Shown: piece after piece, positions 33,348-41,950 of the stretch
Numbering within the stretch: position 1 is the stretch's first letter
Layout of the letters: every line of letters starts with the position of its first letter
Assembly: GCA_964628515.1 (NCBI GenBank)
Contig: CAZVNZ010000001.1
Coordinates: forward strand, 62,001-126,000
DNA length: 64,000 nucleotides
Direction: 5' to 3'
Source of the DNA: CAZVNZ01 sp964628515
GTDB lineage: Bacteria > Bacillota > Clostridia > Christensenellales > Christensenellaceae
Made by a program: the position numbers and the translations under genes
Notes under the pieces: model-generated
The model's database searches: none
What the model was told of the DNA's origin: nothing
Seen by the model: only the letters and a program-made list of their open reading frames with translations

Positions 33348-34334
33348 CTACATTTTCTTATTAGATTCTCTTATTACAATACTTGTTTTAAGTGTTTGAG
33401 AGGTTACTTCTTTTCCGTTCATAATATCTACCAACAAATTTACCGCTAACGAGCTCATTTGCTCTACAGGCTGTTTTACGGTAGTTATTGGAGGATTGTT
33501 AATGCTCGAAAGCAAAATATCGTCAAAGCCGGTTACGGAAATATCTTCGGGTACCCTTATATTTCGTTTTATTAGCCCGGATATTAAGCCTAAGGCAATA
33601 AGATCGTTGCCGCACACACATGCCGTAACATCCAATTTTGCTATTTTTTCTGCGTAATCCAGTCCGCATTGAAGGGTATATTCGCCAAAAAATTTGTTTT
33701 GCTCAAGTACATTGATTCCATAATCTTTACATGCGTTGTAAAAACCGGAGAATCTGTCAAAGGCGTTATGGTCGTTAAAAGCACCGCCTAAAAAGGCGAA
33801 TTTCTTATGTCCGTCCTTAATCAGCTCTTTGGTAATCATATAGGAGCCATAAGCATTATCTACGTACACACCTATATGTTCGCCGGGGAGAGACCTGTTT
33901 ATAAGCACCACAGGCATAGGAAAAAAGGCATCGCTTTGTTTTGCTTTTTTGTCCGAAACGGGTATTAGCAATAGTCCGTCTATCTTCTTTTCTTGGAGAG
34001 CGCTAATATAGCCACGCTCTTTTGCAATGTCCTCGTCGCTATTGCATAAAAATACGTTGTATCCTGCTTTTTTAGCGGCTGTTTCCACAAATTTAGCAAT
34101 ATCTGCAAAAAATGGGTTGGAAACATCGGGTAGAATTAACCCTAAAGAGTTGGTTTGCTTTGTAACCATACTTTTGGCAAGGGAGTTTGGATGATAATTC
34201 CACTCCTCTATAATTTTGCGCACCCTTTGGCGAGTTTCTTCGCTTACTCCGTCTTTATTTTTGTTAATAACACGAGATACGGTAGCTATGGAAACTCCTG
34301 CAATACGTGCAATATCCTTAATTGTTACTGCCAT
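33348..34334 (-). CDS. LacI-family repressor LacI-1
   Basis: 328 residues from the ATG at 34334 (MAVTIKDIARIAGVSIATV; an ATG 6 bases upstream is the alternative). The helix-turn-helix (residues 4-25) and hinge helix (HPNSLAKSMV) precede a periplasmic-binding-protein-like sensor domain with ITGFDDILLSS near residue 275. The start overlaps the end of the GH31 gene by 17 bases. Two sets of GTAAACGTTTTC sites at the promoters of its own operon and the ABC operon make it the likely local repressor, released by a sugar. Confidence 0.92.
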   Translation of the reverse strand: MAVTIKDIARIAGVSIATVSRVINKNKDGVSEETRQRVRKIIEEWNYHPNSLAKSMVTKQTNSLGLILPDVSNPFFADIAKFVETAAKKAGYNVFLCNSDEDIAKERGYISALQEKKIDGLLLIPVSDKKAKQSDAFFPMPVVLINRSLPGEHIGVYVDNAYGSYMITKELIKDGHKKFAFLGGAFNDHNAFDRFSGFYNACKDYGINVLEQNKFFGEYTLQCGLDYAEKIAKLDVTACVCGNDLIALGLISGLIKRNIRVPEDISVTGFDDILLSSINNPPITTVKQPVEQMSSLAVNLLVDIMNGKEVTSQTLKTSIVIRESNKKM

Positions 34335-36345
34335 AATCACCCATTAAATCCAATAAATCAGATCCTTTCTTTACAAAAAGCGGAACGCAATTTATTTGTG
34401 CATCTACCGTTATTTTGCACCCTCCCTCATATTCTTTTTTAGTTGCTGTCTCTGTCCAAACCGCATCCCTTGGCAAATAAACACTACGTTTATACATTTT
34501 TTCGTATAACACCGGAGCCACCATTAAGTCCGGACCAAACATAAATTGATGTTCCGTTTTCCACGTGGTTTCATCATTGGGAAAATCGTAAAACAGCGGA
34601 CGCATTATGGGAGTTCCTTCCGTGGAGGCTTTGTCAAATTGCTTGCGAATATATGGCTTAATACGCTCTCTAAGCATAACTAAATTATATATAATCTTAT
34701 ATGCATCCTCGCCAAAAGACCAAATTTCGTTATCTCCGCAGGTTTCAAAATCAAATAAGCCGGAGTCCATTTTTTCGTCACCCTCGCCTGTGGGCAATCT
34801 CCATCCGTGCAGGCGAAATACAGGGCAAAACACTCCAAACTGAAACCAACGTACTATTAATTCTCTAAAATAATCGCCTTTAGGGTCTCCACCGTAAAAA
34901 CCGCCGATATCCGTAGTCCACCATGGTATTCCGCACAGTGCCACATTAAGTCCTGCAGCAAACTGCATCCTCAAAACTTCAAAGCGAGAGTGAATATCTC
35001 CCGACCATAAAATAGCGCCTTGTCTTTGAGAGCCAAACCAGGCACTACGCACAAGGGTTATGGGGGCATCCACCCCTTCCGACGTTAGTCCGTCGTAAAA
35101 GCCTTTTGCATAACACATAGGGTAAATATTGCCGGTTTCCAAACAACTTCCGCTATAATAGCGATAATTATCAAAATCGTAAGTAGTGTATTCGGGCTCC
35201 GCAACATCCAGCCAAAACAGCTTAATGCCGTGTTTTAAATAGTTTTCTTTAATTTTGCTAAAGAGATATTTCCGTGCATCCGGGTTGGTTGCATCGTAGA
35301 AAACATCTGCACCCAGACATATCATTTGAGTACGCACACCTCTGTCTGTCCGCACTAAATAGCCTTTGCTTTTCATTTCTGCATAGTTATCACTTCTTGG
35401 ATCTACGGTAGTCCAAACGGAAACCATAAGTTCCATACCCATAGATTTTAGTTCGTCTACCATTGCTTTTGGGTTTGGCCAAAATTTTTCATCAAACTTC
35501 CAATCGCCTTGGTTTGGCCAGTGGAAAAAGTCGCATACTATTACGGATATCGGAATATTTCTTTTATGATATTCCCTTGCGACCGTCAGTAGTTGTTCTT
35601 GTGTTTCGTATCTTAATTTAGATTGCCATAACCCAAGTGCATAAGAGGGAAACTTGCTTGCTTTGCCCACTACATCCGTAAACTGCTTGTTTATTTGTGC
35701 CGGCGTGCTTCCTGCGGTTATCCAATAATCTATTATTTCTGTGCTTTGCGCATAAAATTTAGTATGATTTTTTGCAAACATTGCTCTGCCTATTGCCGGA
35801 TTATTCCACAAAAAACCGTATCCTAAATTTGATTGATAAAACGGAATACTAACTTGAGAATTGCGTTGCGCAAGTTCTAACTCGCATCCCATTAAATCTT
35901 GATAGGGCATTTGGTATTGCCCCATACCGAAAATTTGCTCATTTTCTTTAGGCTCGAAAATAACCTCTGCGCTGTATTTTCCGGCAATAACAGGTTTAAG
36001 CAACCGTCCTTGTATAATATGAGACATTCTGTTGTCTTCGTCCTGCCTGTCCTTCCATTGCTCTTTTAAAAGCAAGTTGTTGTTTTTGTCGTAAAAAGCT
36101 AATTTGCCGGTTGTACTCAAATGCCCTTTTATTTCTCCGTTTATTAAAGTTATACCGGTTTCGTCTTCCTTAATTACTGCACTTACTTCTTTTGGTGTCA
36201 GTAATGCCCAATCCGCGTCGGGCATTTGCGCCAATTTTGTTGAGCGCACACGAATACTGTTAGCACCGTATGCTTCAATCCATAAAATTTCATCATCAAA
36301 TTGCCAAATAATTTTTTGACTCTCTGTTTTTAAAAAACCTTTCAT
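34318..36345 (-). CDS. GH31 alpha-glycosidase (alpha-xylosidase/glucosidase type)
   Basis: A 675-residue cytosolic glycosidase. Nucleophile D380 in LFWLDVAEPE and acid/base D450 in LWSGDIHSRFE are both present. The xDxxEPE form of the nucleophile loop is closer to alpha-xylosidases than to the DMNEP of alpha-glucosidases. WPNQGDWKFDEKFWPNPKAM near residue 276 is a typical substrate-site loop. First gene of the operon with LacI-1. Confidence 0.92.
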   Translation of the reverse strand: MKGFLKTESQKIIWQFDDEILWIEAYGANSIRVRSTKLAQMPDADWALLTPKEVSAVIKEDETGITLINGEIKGHLSTTGKLAFYDKNNNLLLKEQWKDRQDEDNRMSHIIQGRLLKPVIAGKYSAEVIFEPKENEQIFGMGQYQMPYQDLMGCELELAQRNSQVSIPFYQSNLGYGFLWNNPAIGRAMFAKNHTKFYAQSTEIIDYWITAGSTPAQINKQFTDVVGKASKFPSYALGLWQSKLRYETQEQLLTVAREYHKRNIPISVIVCDFFHWPNQGDWKFDEKFWPNPKAMVDELKSMGMELMVSVWTTVDPRSDNYAEMKSKGYLVRTDRGVRTQMICLGADVFYDATNPDARKYLFSKIKENYLKHGIKLFWLDVAEPEYTTYDFDNYRYYSGSCLETGNIYPMCYAKGFYDGLTSEGVDAPITLVRSAWFGSQRQGAILWSGDIHSRFEVLRMQFAAGLNVALCGIPWWTTDIGGFYGGDPKGDYFRELIVRWFQFGVFCPVFRLHGWRLPTGEGDEKMDSGLFDFETCGDNEIWSFGEDAYKIIYNLVMLRERIKPYIRKQFDKASTEGTPIMRPLFYDFPNDETTWKTEHQFMFGPDLMVAPVLYEKMYKRSVYLPRDAVWTETATKKEYEGGCKITVDAQINCVPLFVKKGSDLLDLMGDYGSNN

Positions 36346-36377
36346 ACTGCTTATCCTCTTTGTTGGGATTTAATTAA

Positions 36378-36389
36378 GAAAACGTTTAC
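36378..36389. promoter_or_regulatory. LacI-1 operator at the GH31 promoter
   Basis: GAAAACGTTTAC, the exact reverse complement of the two operators at 33067 and 33153, placed at about +1 to +12 of the GH31 transcript. Confidence 0.8.
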
Positions 36390-36395
36390 GTAGTT

Positions 36396-36424
36396 ATTAT
36401 TTCATATTTGGCATTTTATGTCAA
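36396..36424 (-). promoter_or_regulatory. Promoter of GH31-LacI-1
   Basis: On the minus strand TTGACA (36424-36419), 17 bases, AATAAT (36401-36396). Confidence 0.75.
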
Positions 36425-36521
36425 GGGGGAAAGGCGAGGGGGAAGTGGACAAATGCACTTAAGATATAAAATCCAATACAGAAAATATTTAACAGAGCCA
36501 GTGGTTAGTGGTTAGGCTTTT

Positions 36522-36558
36522 GGGGTATTCCTTATTTGTTAGGTATGCCCCTTTTTTT
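36522..36558 (+). terminator. Orphan plus-strand terminator
   Basis: GGGGTATTCC / GGTATGCCCC stem (one G-U pair, one mismatch) with a 10-base loop and a run of seven T. No plus-strand gene lies upstream, so it ends an unseen small RNA or is a leftover. The remainder of the 36346-36749 gap holds two promoters and short GGTGATGATG runs. Confidence 0.5.
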
Positions 36559-36696
36559 ATGGTGATGATGATGTTTGGCGAGGGTAGTTTCCTTTGTTTT
36601 TATTTTTTGGTGATGATTGGGGGCGGTGGTTGTAGGTGGTTTTTTGGCTCTTAGTTTGTTTTTTTGTACTTTTTTAAAAAAATTTTTGCAAACTTA

Positions 36697-36727
36697 TTGA
36701 CATTGACGTTACGTTATAGTTTACAAT
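36697..36727 (+). promoter_or_regulatory. MerR-type promoter with 19-base spacer
   Basis: TTGACA (36697-36702), 19-base spacer, TACAAT (36722-36727). The overlong spacer is the hallmark of promoters that MerR-family activators untwist. The spacer has TTGACGTTACGTTATAG, close to the TipA/BmrR-type dyad. Confidence 0.8.
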
Positions 36728-36749
36728 AAGTATATCGGGAGGTGAGAGG

Positions 36750-37526
36750 ATGGAATACACCATCAATAAATTAGCCACGTTATCTAAAGTAAGTAGGCGT
36801 ACTCTGCATTACTACCATGAAATCGGACTGCTTACTCCTGCACGAATAGATAGCAACGGTTACAGAATTTACGGAAAAAAAGAGGTTGAACAGCTGCAAC
36901 AAATACTTTTTTTCAGAGAAATGGATATGCCACTTTCGGAAATTAAAAAAATCATGACGCAGGAGGGTTTTAGTGAGGTTTCCGCACTAAAAGGGCATTT
37001 GTCCGCCCTGTCAGAAAAACGCTCCCGACTAAATTTACTGATAGCCAATGTGGAAAAATCCTTAAAAACAGCAAAAGGAGAAACAATTATGACAGATGCA
37101 GAAAAGTTTGAAGGCTTTAAGCAAAAGCAAATAGAAGAAAACGAGAAAAAATACGGCAAAGAAATACGTGCAAAATACGGCGATTGTGTTATAGACAACG
37201 CTAACGCAAAGTATATGGGCACTACACAGGCACAGCAGGAAGAAACAGAAAAGCTAACAAAGGAGCTAAACACAGCCATAAAAAATGCTTATGCAAAGAA
37301 AGACCCAACAACCGCCCTTGCAAAAAGGATGTACGAATTACACAAAAAGTGGCTGATGTCCTATCTGCCGAAAGGCACCTACACTAAAGAGACGCACAAA
37401 GCCATAGTGTTAGGGTATACACAGGATGCTCGCTTTAGCGAATACTACGACAAAATAGCGGTTGGAAGTGCGCAGTTTATAAAAGATGCGGTTTGGTTTT
37501 TTTGCGACACCACTAAATCCGATTAA
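36750..37526 (+). CDS. MerR-family regulator with TipAS domain
   Basis: 258 residues. The N-terminal winged helix-turn-helix (MEYTINKLATLSKVSRRTLHYY) is followed by a long dimer coiled coil to about residue 115 and a TipAS antibiotic-binding domain (DAEKFEGFKQKQIEENEKKYG, then LAKRMYELHKKWL). TipAS proteins trap thiopeptide-like antibiotics. It probably activates its own promoter, the 19-base-spacer one just upstream. No efflux gene follows directly, so targets lie elsewhere. Confidence 0.93.
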   Translation: MEYTINKLATLSKVSRRTLHYYHEIGLLTPARIDSNGYRIYGKKEVEQLQQILFFREMDMPLSEIKKIMTQEGFSEVSALKGHLSALSEKRSRLNLLIANVEKSLKTAKGETIMTDAEKFEGFKQKQIEENEKKYGKEIRAKYGDCVIDNANAKYMGTTQAQQEETEKLTKELNTAIKNAYAKKDPTTALAKRMYELHKKWLMSYLPKGTYTKETHKAIVLGYTQDARFSEYYDKIAVGSAQFIKDAVWFFCDTTKSD

Positions 37527-37551
37527 TGTTTTAAAGCAGGAATAAAACTAT

Positions 37552-37579
37552 AAAAGTAGCTGGTATACAGCTACTTTTT
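37552..37579 (+). terminator. Terminator of the MerR-TipAS gene
   Basis: AAAAGTAGCTG / CAGCTACTTTTT around GTATA: an 11-bp stem ending in a T-run. Confidence 0.85.
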
Positions 37580-37641
37580 ATGCTATTAAAAATCCTGTAT
37601 ATACTTTAATAATTAAAAAAAATTAATAATGCCAACTAAAA

Positions 37642-37674
37642 TTTTTACTAAATTATTGAAAAATTTAGTAAAAA
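37642..37674. promoter_or_regulatory. LacI-2 operator at its own promoter
   Basis: Inverted repeat TTTTTACTAAATT (37642-37654) / AATTTAGTAAAAA (37662-37674). The inner half-sites TTTACTAAAT and ATTTAGTAAA are 9 bases apart and overlap the -35 and spacer, suggesting autorepression. Confidence 0.75.
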
Positions 37675-37684
37675 CATTTATAAT
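37656..37684 (+). promoter_or_regulatory. Promoter of lacI-2
   Basis: TTGAAA (37656-37661), 17 bases, TATAAT (37679-37684). Confidence 0.75.
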
Positions 37685-37745
37685 TGTTATAAAATATTAA
37701 ATATGATAGAATAAATTAAAAGTAAGGGAAAAATGGAGAAAAAGT

Positions 37746-38774
37746 ATGACGGTAAAGGAAATTGCAAAATTAGCAAAAGTATCCGAAGCTGCGGTGTCTA
37801 TTGCGCTTAACCATAAAAAAGGCGTAAGCGAGGTAACAAGAAAACGCATATTAGCCATTGCAAACGAGCATAACTACAAAACCAAACCAAAGAAAATCAA
37901 AGGCGAGGAAGGCAAGCAAAAAAATGTGCGCTTTTTGGCATGCGTGGGAGAAGGCATAGTAAATTCCGGCTTTAGCTACATCCCTTTTTTTGGAGATATT
38001 ATAGAAAGACTAACGGTTAAATGCAAAGCCTTTGGGTATAACTTACTGCTATCTTCGGTAAACTTAAATAATTTAGCCGAGGAATTAGCACAAACAGAAG
38101 GCACACTACATTCCGACGGTATTATACTTTTAGCCACAAACCTAACCCAAAAGGAAGTAATGGGTGTATATAAAATTCAAAAAAATCTTGTGGTTATAGA
38201 CAACAACTTTAAAGATTTAAACATAGATTGCATAACAATGAACAACGAGCTTGGAGGCTATCAGGCGGCAAGCCACCTATACCGCTTGGGGCACAGAAAA
38301 ATGGGGTATGTGCAATCAAAAAACGCAACCAACAACCTTTTTTGGAGAAAACGGGGGTTTACAGCCTTTTTAGAAGAAAATAACTTAAGTTTAAACAAAG
38401 ATTATTATGTAGAAGGTACTTTAGAGGAATCGATGGTGGATTACAAACAACTGTTTTTAGAGTACGGCGGAGATTTCCCAACGGCATTTGCCTGCGAAAA
38501 CGATTATGTGGCAATTTCTTTTATTAAAGCCTTGCAAAAAAACGGCATTAGAGTACCCGAGGATATTTCTGTGGTGGGGTTTGACAACATTAACAACGCA
38601 ACGGTTATTTCTCCCGAGCTAACCACAATCCACGTACTTACAGAAGATATTGGCGATACCGCACTTAACCTGCTTGCCTCTGTAATGGAAGGCAAAAAAA
38701 ATTATACCTGCAAACTTTTAATAGACACTAAACTTATTAAAAGAAATTCCACTCAACAAATAAAAAGTATATAA
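37746..38774 (+). CDS. LacI-family repressor LacI-2
   Basis: 342 residues: helix-turn-helix MTVKEIAKLAKVSEAAVSIAL, a charged hinge rich in Lys (residues 48-60) and a sugar-sensor domain with VVGFDNINNATV near residue 276. The hinge lacks the usual ...P.A..L sequence, reading KTKPKKIKG, so DNA bending may differ from standard LacI proteins. Its operator differs from that of LacI-1. It lies 174 bases before the operon it should control. Confidence 0.9.
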   Translation: MTVKEIAKLAKVSEAAVSIALNHKKGVSEVTRKRILAIANEHNYKTKPKKIKGEEGKQKNVRFLACVGEGIVNSGFSYIPFFGDIIERLTVKCKAFGYNLLLSSVNLNNLAEELAQTEGTLHSDGIILLATNLTQKEVMGVYKIQKNLVVIDNNFKDLNIDCITMNNELGGYQAASHLYRLGHRKMGYVQSKNATNNLFWRKRGFTAFLEENNLSLNKDYYVEGTLEESMVDYKQLFLEYGGDFPTAFACENDYVAISFIKALQKNGIRVPEDISVVGFDNINNATVISPELTTIHVLTEDIGDTALNLLASVMEGKKNYTCKLLIDTKLIKRNSTQQIKSI

Positions 38775-38846
38775 GACAACCTACCTTTATTTAACACATC
38801 ACATAATAAATTTAACTAAAATAACGATATTGCAACTAAATATTTA

Positions 38847-38883
38847 TTGACAATTTACTAAATACATAATATAATTTAGTAAA
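38847..38883 (+). promoter_or_regulatory. LacI-2 regulated promoter of the URO-D operon
   Basis: TTGACA (38847-38852), 17 bases, TATAAT (38870-38875): full consensus. Half-sites TTTACTAAAT (38854-38863) and ATTTAGTAAA (38874-38883), 10 bases apart, cover the spacer and -10, matching the site at lacI-2. Confidence 0.8.
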
Positions 38884-38948
38884 ACGATAGATAGTTTTTT
38901 GCTGTTTATCAAAATTAAAAATAATAATAAGAATTCTATGGGGAGGAA

Positions 38949-39794
38949 TTGGCTATGAGCAAGTATAATGTGGCGCTATTGGGCGCCGGGGGAAAAATGG
39001 GTTTGCGTGCGGTAGACAGGCTTTGGGACTCGCAAGATTATTGCACAAGTTATGTGGAAGTATCGCCTTTAGGAATAGAAGAGCTTAAAAAGCGAAACAT
39101 AAAAGTAACACCGGGAGAAGAAGCGGTTAAATACGCAGATATTGTTGTAGCCGCAGTTCCCGACAGATTAATAGGCAAAATTTTAGCACAATATGTGCCC
39201 ATGGTAAAAACAGGCACTTTAGTTATGACGTTAGACCCTGCCGCCGCTCGTGCAGGGGTGTTGCCCAAACGAGATGATATTGCCTATTTTGTAACCCATC
39301 CTTGCCATCCATCTATATTTAATAAAGAGCCAACCTTAGAGGCAAGGTTGGATTATTTTGGCGCAATAAAAGCAAAACAAAGCATAGTAAACGCATTAAT
39401 TCAAGGTAGCGAGGCGGATTTTATCAAGGGAGAAGCGCTTTCCTCCGTGCTGTATTCTCCCTTAGATAAATCATACAGGATGACGGTAGAGCAAATGACA
39501 CTCTTAGAGCCTGCACTTACAGAAACTTTAGCGGCTACCTGTGCGGTGATAATAAAAGAAGGGTTAGACTATATTATAAGCTTAGGTGTGCCACAAGATG
39601 CCGCACGGGATTTTTTAATGGGGCACTTAAACACCGCCTTTGCCATCTCTTTTAACGAGTTAGACACCGTGTTTTCCGATGGTTGCATAAAAGCCATAGA
39701 ACGTGCAAAAACTCATATCTTTAAAGAAAACTGGAAACAAATTTTTGATGATGCCATGGTAATGGAAGAGGTTAGGGCAATAGCTCAAGGCTAA
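38949..39794 (+). CDS. NAD-binding dehydrogenase with phosphogluconate-dehydrogenase-like C-terminus (ApnO-like)
   Basis: 281 residues, with GAGGKMG Rossmann motif near residue 11. A mostly helical C-terminal half (PHPCHPSIF-like THPCHPSIFNK near residue 117 and MGHLNTAFAISFNELDTVFSDG near 224) fits the PGDH_C family, whose characterised members include D-apionate oxidoisomerase. The exact sugar acid is unknown. The ribosome site GGGGAGGAA precedes the ATG. First gene after the LacI-2-regulated promoter, followed by an isomerase-like TIM barrel. Confidence 0.75.
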   Translation: MAMSKYNVALLGAGGKMGLRAVDRLWDSQDYCTSYVEVSPLGIEELKKRNIKVTPGEEAVKYADIVVAAVPDRLIGKILAQYVPMVKTGTLVMTLDPAAARAGVLPKRDDIAYFVTHPCHPSIFNKEPTLEARLDYFGAIKAKQSIVNALIQGSEADFIKGEALSSVLYSPLDKSYRMTVEQMTLLEPALTETLAATCAVIIKEGLDYIISLGVPQDAARDFLMGHLNTAFAISFNELDTVFSDGCIKAIERAKTHIFKENWKQIFDDAMVMEEVRAIAQG

Positions 39795-39820
39795 CGGTAT
39801 GTATATTTAGGAGAAAAATT

Positions 39821-40621
39821 ATGCGGTTTGGTATTTGCTCTTATGCGTATACATGGTCTGTCGGGTTTTTGGAAAATATGCCCTCAAATCCTATGGATAT
39901 TTTTGCCTTAATAAATGGCGCAAAACAACTAAATATTTCTTTGGTGCAAATTGCGGACAATATTAATTTAGCAGACTACTCTAAGGAAGAAATTGAAAAA
40001 ATCGCAGACTACGGAGAATTTACAGGGGTTTCTTTCGAGGTGGGCACACGAGGGCTAAATAACATAAAAAGGTATTGCCACATTGCAAAAAGGCTAAAAT
40101 CCTCTTTTGTACGCACGGTTATTGACAACCCCAATAATGCTTGGGGGGTGGAGGAAATAATTGGTAAGATTAGGGCACTACTGCCCACTTTAGAGGAGCA
40201 CAACATAATACTGGCAATAGAAAACCACGACCACCTACCCTCCCAAACAATAAAGGATATTTTAACGGAGATTAACAGCTCTCTATTAAAAGTGTGTTTG
40301 GATACCGTAAATTCCATAGGCATTTGCGAGGGGCTTAAGCAAACTATACAACTGCTAAAGCCATGGGTAATAAATGTACATTTAAAGGACTATACCATAT
40401 ACAGACCCTATCATTTAATGGGTTTTGTGGTGGAGGGTACACCGGCAGGCAAAGGCGTGTTGGATATTTGTGCGCTTGCAAAAGAGTTTGGAGAAGCCAC
40501 ATTTGTACTGGAGCTTTGGACACCGCCCGAAAACTCTTTGGATGCAACAATAAAGAAGGAGCAACAATGGGTAAAAGAAAGTGTGGAGGCAGTAAAAAAA
40601 TTAAATATATTTGAAATTTAA
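39821..40621 (+). CDS. Xylose-isomerase-like TIM-barrel protein
   Basis: 266 residues of the AP-endonuclease-2/sugar-phosphate-isomerase superfamily. Metal-site residues are visible: Glu in AIENHDHLPS (about residue 135), Asp in LKVCLDTVNS (about 160), His in VINVHLKDY (about 190) and Glu in FVLELWTP (about 230). Enzymes of this family isomerise or epimerise sugars and keto acids. Placed between the dehydrogenase and the URO-D genes. Confidence 0.85.
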   Translation: MRFGICSYAYTWSVGFLENMPSNPMDIFALINGAKQLNISLVQIADNINLADYSKEEIEKIADYGEFTGVSFEVGTRGLNNIKRYCHIAKRLKSSFVRTVIDNPNNAWGVEEIIGKIRALLPTLEEHNIILAIENHDHLPSQTIKDILTEINSSLLKVCLDTVNSIGICEGLKQTIQLLKPWVINVHLKDYTIYRPYHLMGFVVEGTPAGKGVLDICALAKEFGEATFVLELWTPPENSLDATIKKEQQWVKESVEAVKKLNIFEI

Positions 40622-40669
40622 GCAAAAGGGGTATTGCTTATAAAAATCAACAAACGAAAGGGGAAGCAT

Positions 40670-41950
40670 ATGGGGAAGATGACATCAAGACAGCGGGTGA
40701 GAGCCACAATTAATCACAAGCAACCGGACAGAGTGCCAATAGATTTAGGCGCATCGCCACCTACCGGCATACAGGCAGGTGCTTTGGATAAACTACGGAA
40801 AGCCTATGGTCTTAGCAAAAAATCCGTAAAAATTATTGAGCCCTTCCAACTGTTGGGCGAGGTAGAAGAGGATGTTTTAAAGAGCGTTAATGCAGATGTG
40901 GTGGGCATATGGTCGCCCTACACTTTTTTTGGGTACAAAAACGAGAATTGGAAGCCGTGGCAACTGTCCGATGGCACACAAGTGCTGGTGGGGGGAGATT
41001 TTCGGTATTGTACGGATAAAAATGGAGATACTTATTTTTATCCGCAGCAAAGTATGGTACCAAGCGCAATACTGCCAAAGGGCGGATATTATTTCGATTC
41101 CATATTAAGAGAAGAAGAGGTAGACGAGGATAATAGGGACGGAAAACGGGATTTTAAAGATATGTTTTCCCTATACACGGATGAAATTCTTCGCTTTTTC
41201 CAAAAACAAGCCGAAAATTTATACAACAATACGGAGTATGCAATAGTGGGAAATTTCGGTGGTATGGCACTTGGAGATGCAGGGTTACTTCCCGGACCGG
41301 GAATGATGCGCACACCCGGCATAAGACGGTTAGAGGACTGGTATGTTGCCCACTACACACATCCCAACTACATAAAAGAAATATTTGATTATCAAACAGA
41401 AATTGCAATAAAAAACCTTAAATTATATATGCAGGCGGTAGGCAATAAAATAGATATTATTTATATGAGTGGGTCGGATTTTGGCACACAAAGGTGCGAG
41501 GTTATGTCTGCGGATATGTTTAGAGAGTTTTACAAGCCTTATTTTAAAAAAGCAAACGATATGCTACACGACAAAACTAATTGGAAGCTAATGTATCACT
41601 CTTGCGGATCTATACCTAATTTACTGGATGATTTTGTGGATATGGGTGTGGATATTTTAAACCCCGTACAATGCTCGGCAAAGGGTATGGAGCCAAAGTG
41701 GCTTAAAGAAAATTACGGAGATAAACTGGTTTTTTGGGGAGGCTCTGTGGATACTCAACAAACTTTGGCACACGGCACACCAACAGAGGTGTTTGAAGAA
41801 ACTATGGAAAGAACAGAGATTTTTGCTAATGGCGGAGGGTATGTGGCAAACGCAATACACAATATTCAGCATGCAACACCCGTGGAAAACATTGTAGCCT
41901 TTTTTGAAGCCCTAAACGCATATAACGAAAAAAGGAGTAGCCATGAATAA
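40670..41950 (+). CDS. URO-D superfamily protein 5 (HxC motif)
   Basis: 427 residues from the ATG at 40670, chosen over an upstream TTG because AAAGGGG lies 7 bases before it. H310-S-C312-G is the metal pair, and NAIHNIQ near the C-terminus holds the conserved His. It is longer than its paralogues by an insertion around residues 90-180 that includes a Phe/Tyr-rich segment. Its last 8 bases overlap the next gene. Confidence 0.85.
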   Translation: MGKMTSRQRVRATINHKQPDRVPIDLGASPPTGIQAGALDKLRKAYGLSKKSVKIIEPFQLLGEVEEDVLKSVNADVVGIWSPYTFFGYKNENWKPWQLSDGTQVLVGGDFRYCTDKNGDTYFYPQQSMVPSAILPKGGYYFDSILREEEVDEDNRDGKRDFKDMFSLYTDEILRFFQKQAENLYNNTEYAIVGNFGGMALGDAGLLPGPGMMRTPGIRRLEDWYVAHYTHPNYIKEIFDYQTEIAIKNLKLYMQAVGNKIDIIYMSGSDFGTQRCEVMSADMFREFYKPYFKKANDMLHDKTNWKLMYHSCGSIPNLLDDFVDMGVDILNPVQCSAKGMEPKWLKENYGDKLVFWGGSVDTQQTLAHGTPTEVFEETMERTEIFANGGGYVANAIHNIQHATPVENIVAFFEALNAYNEKRSSHE

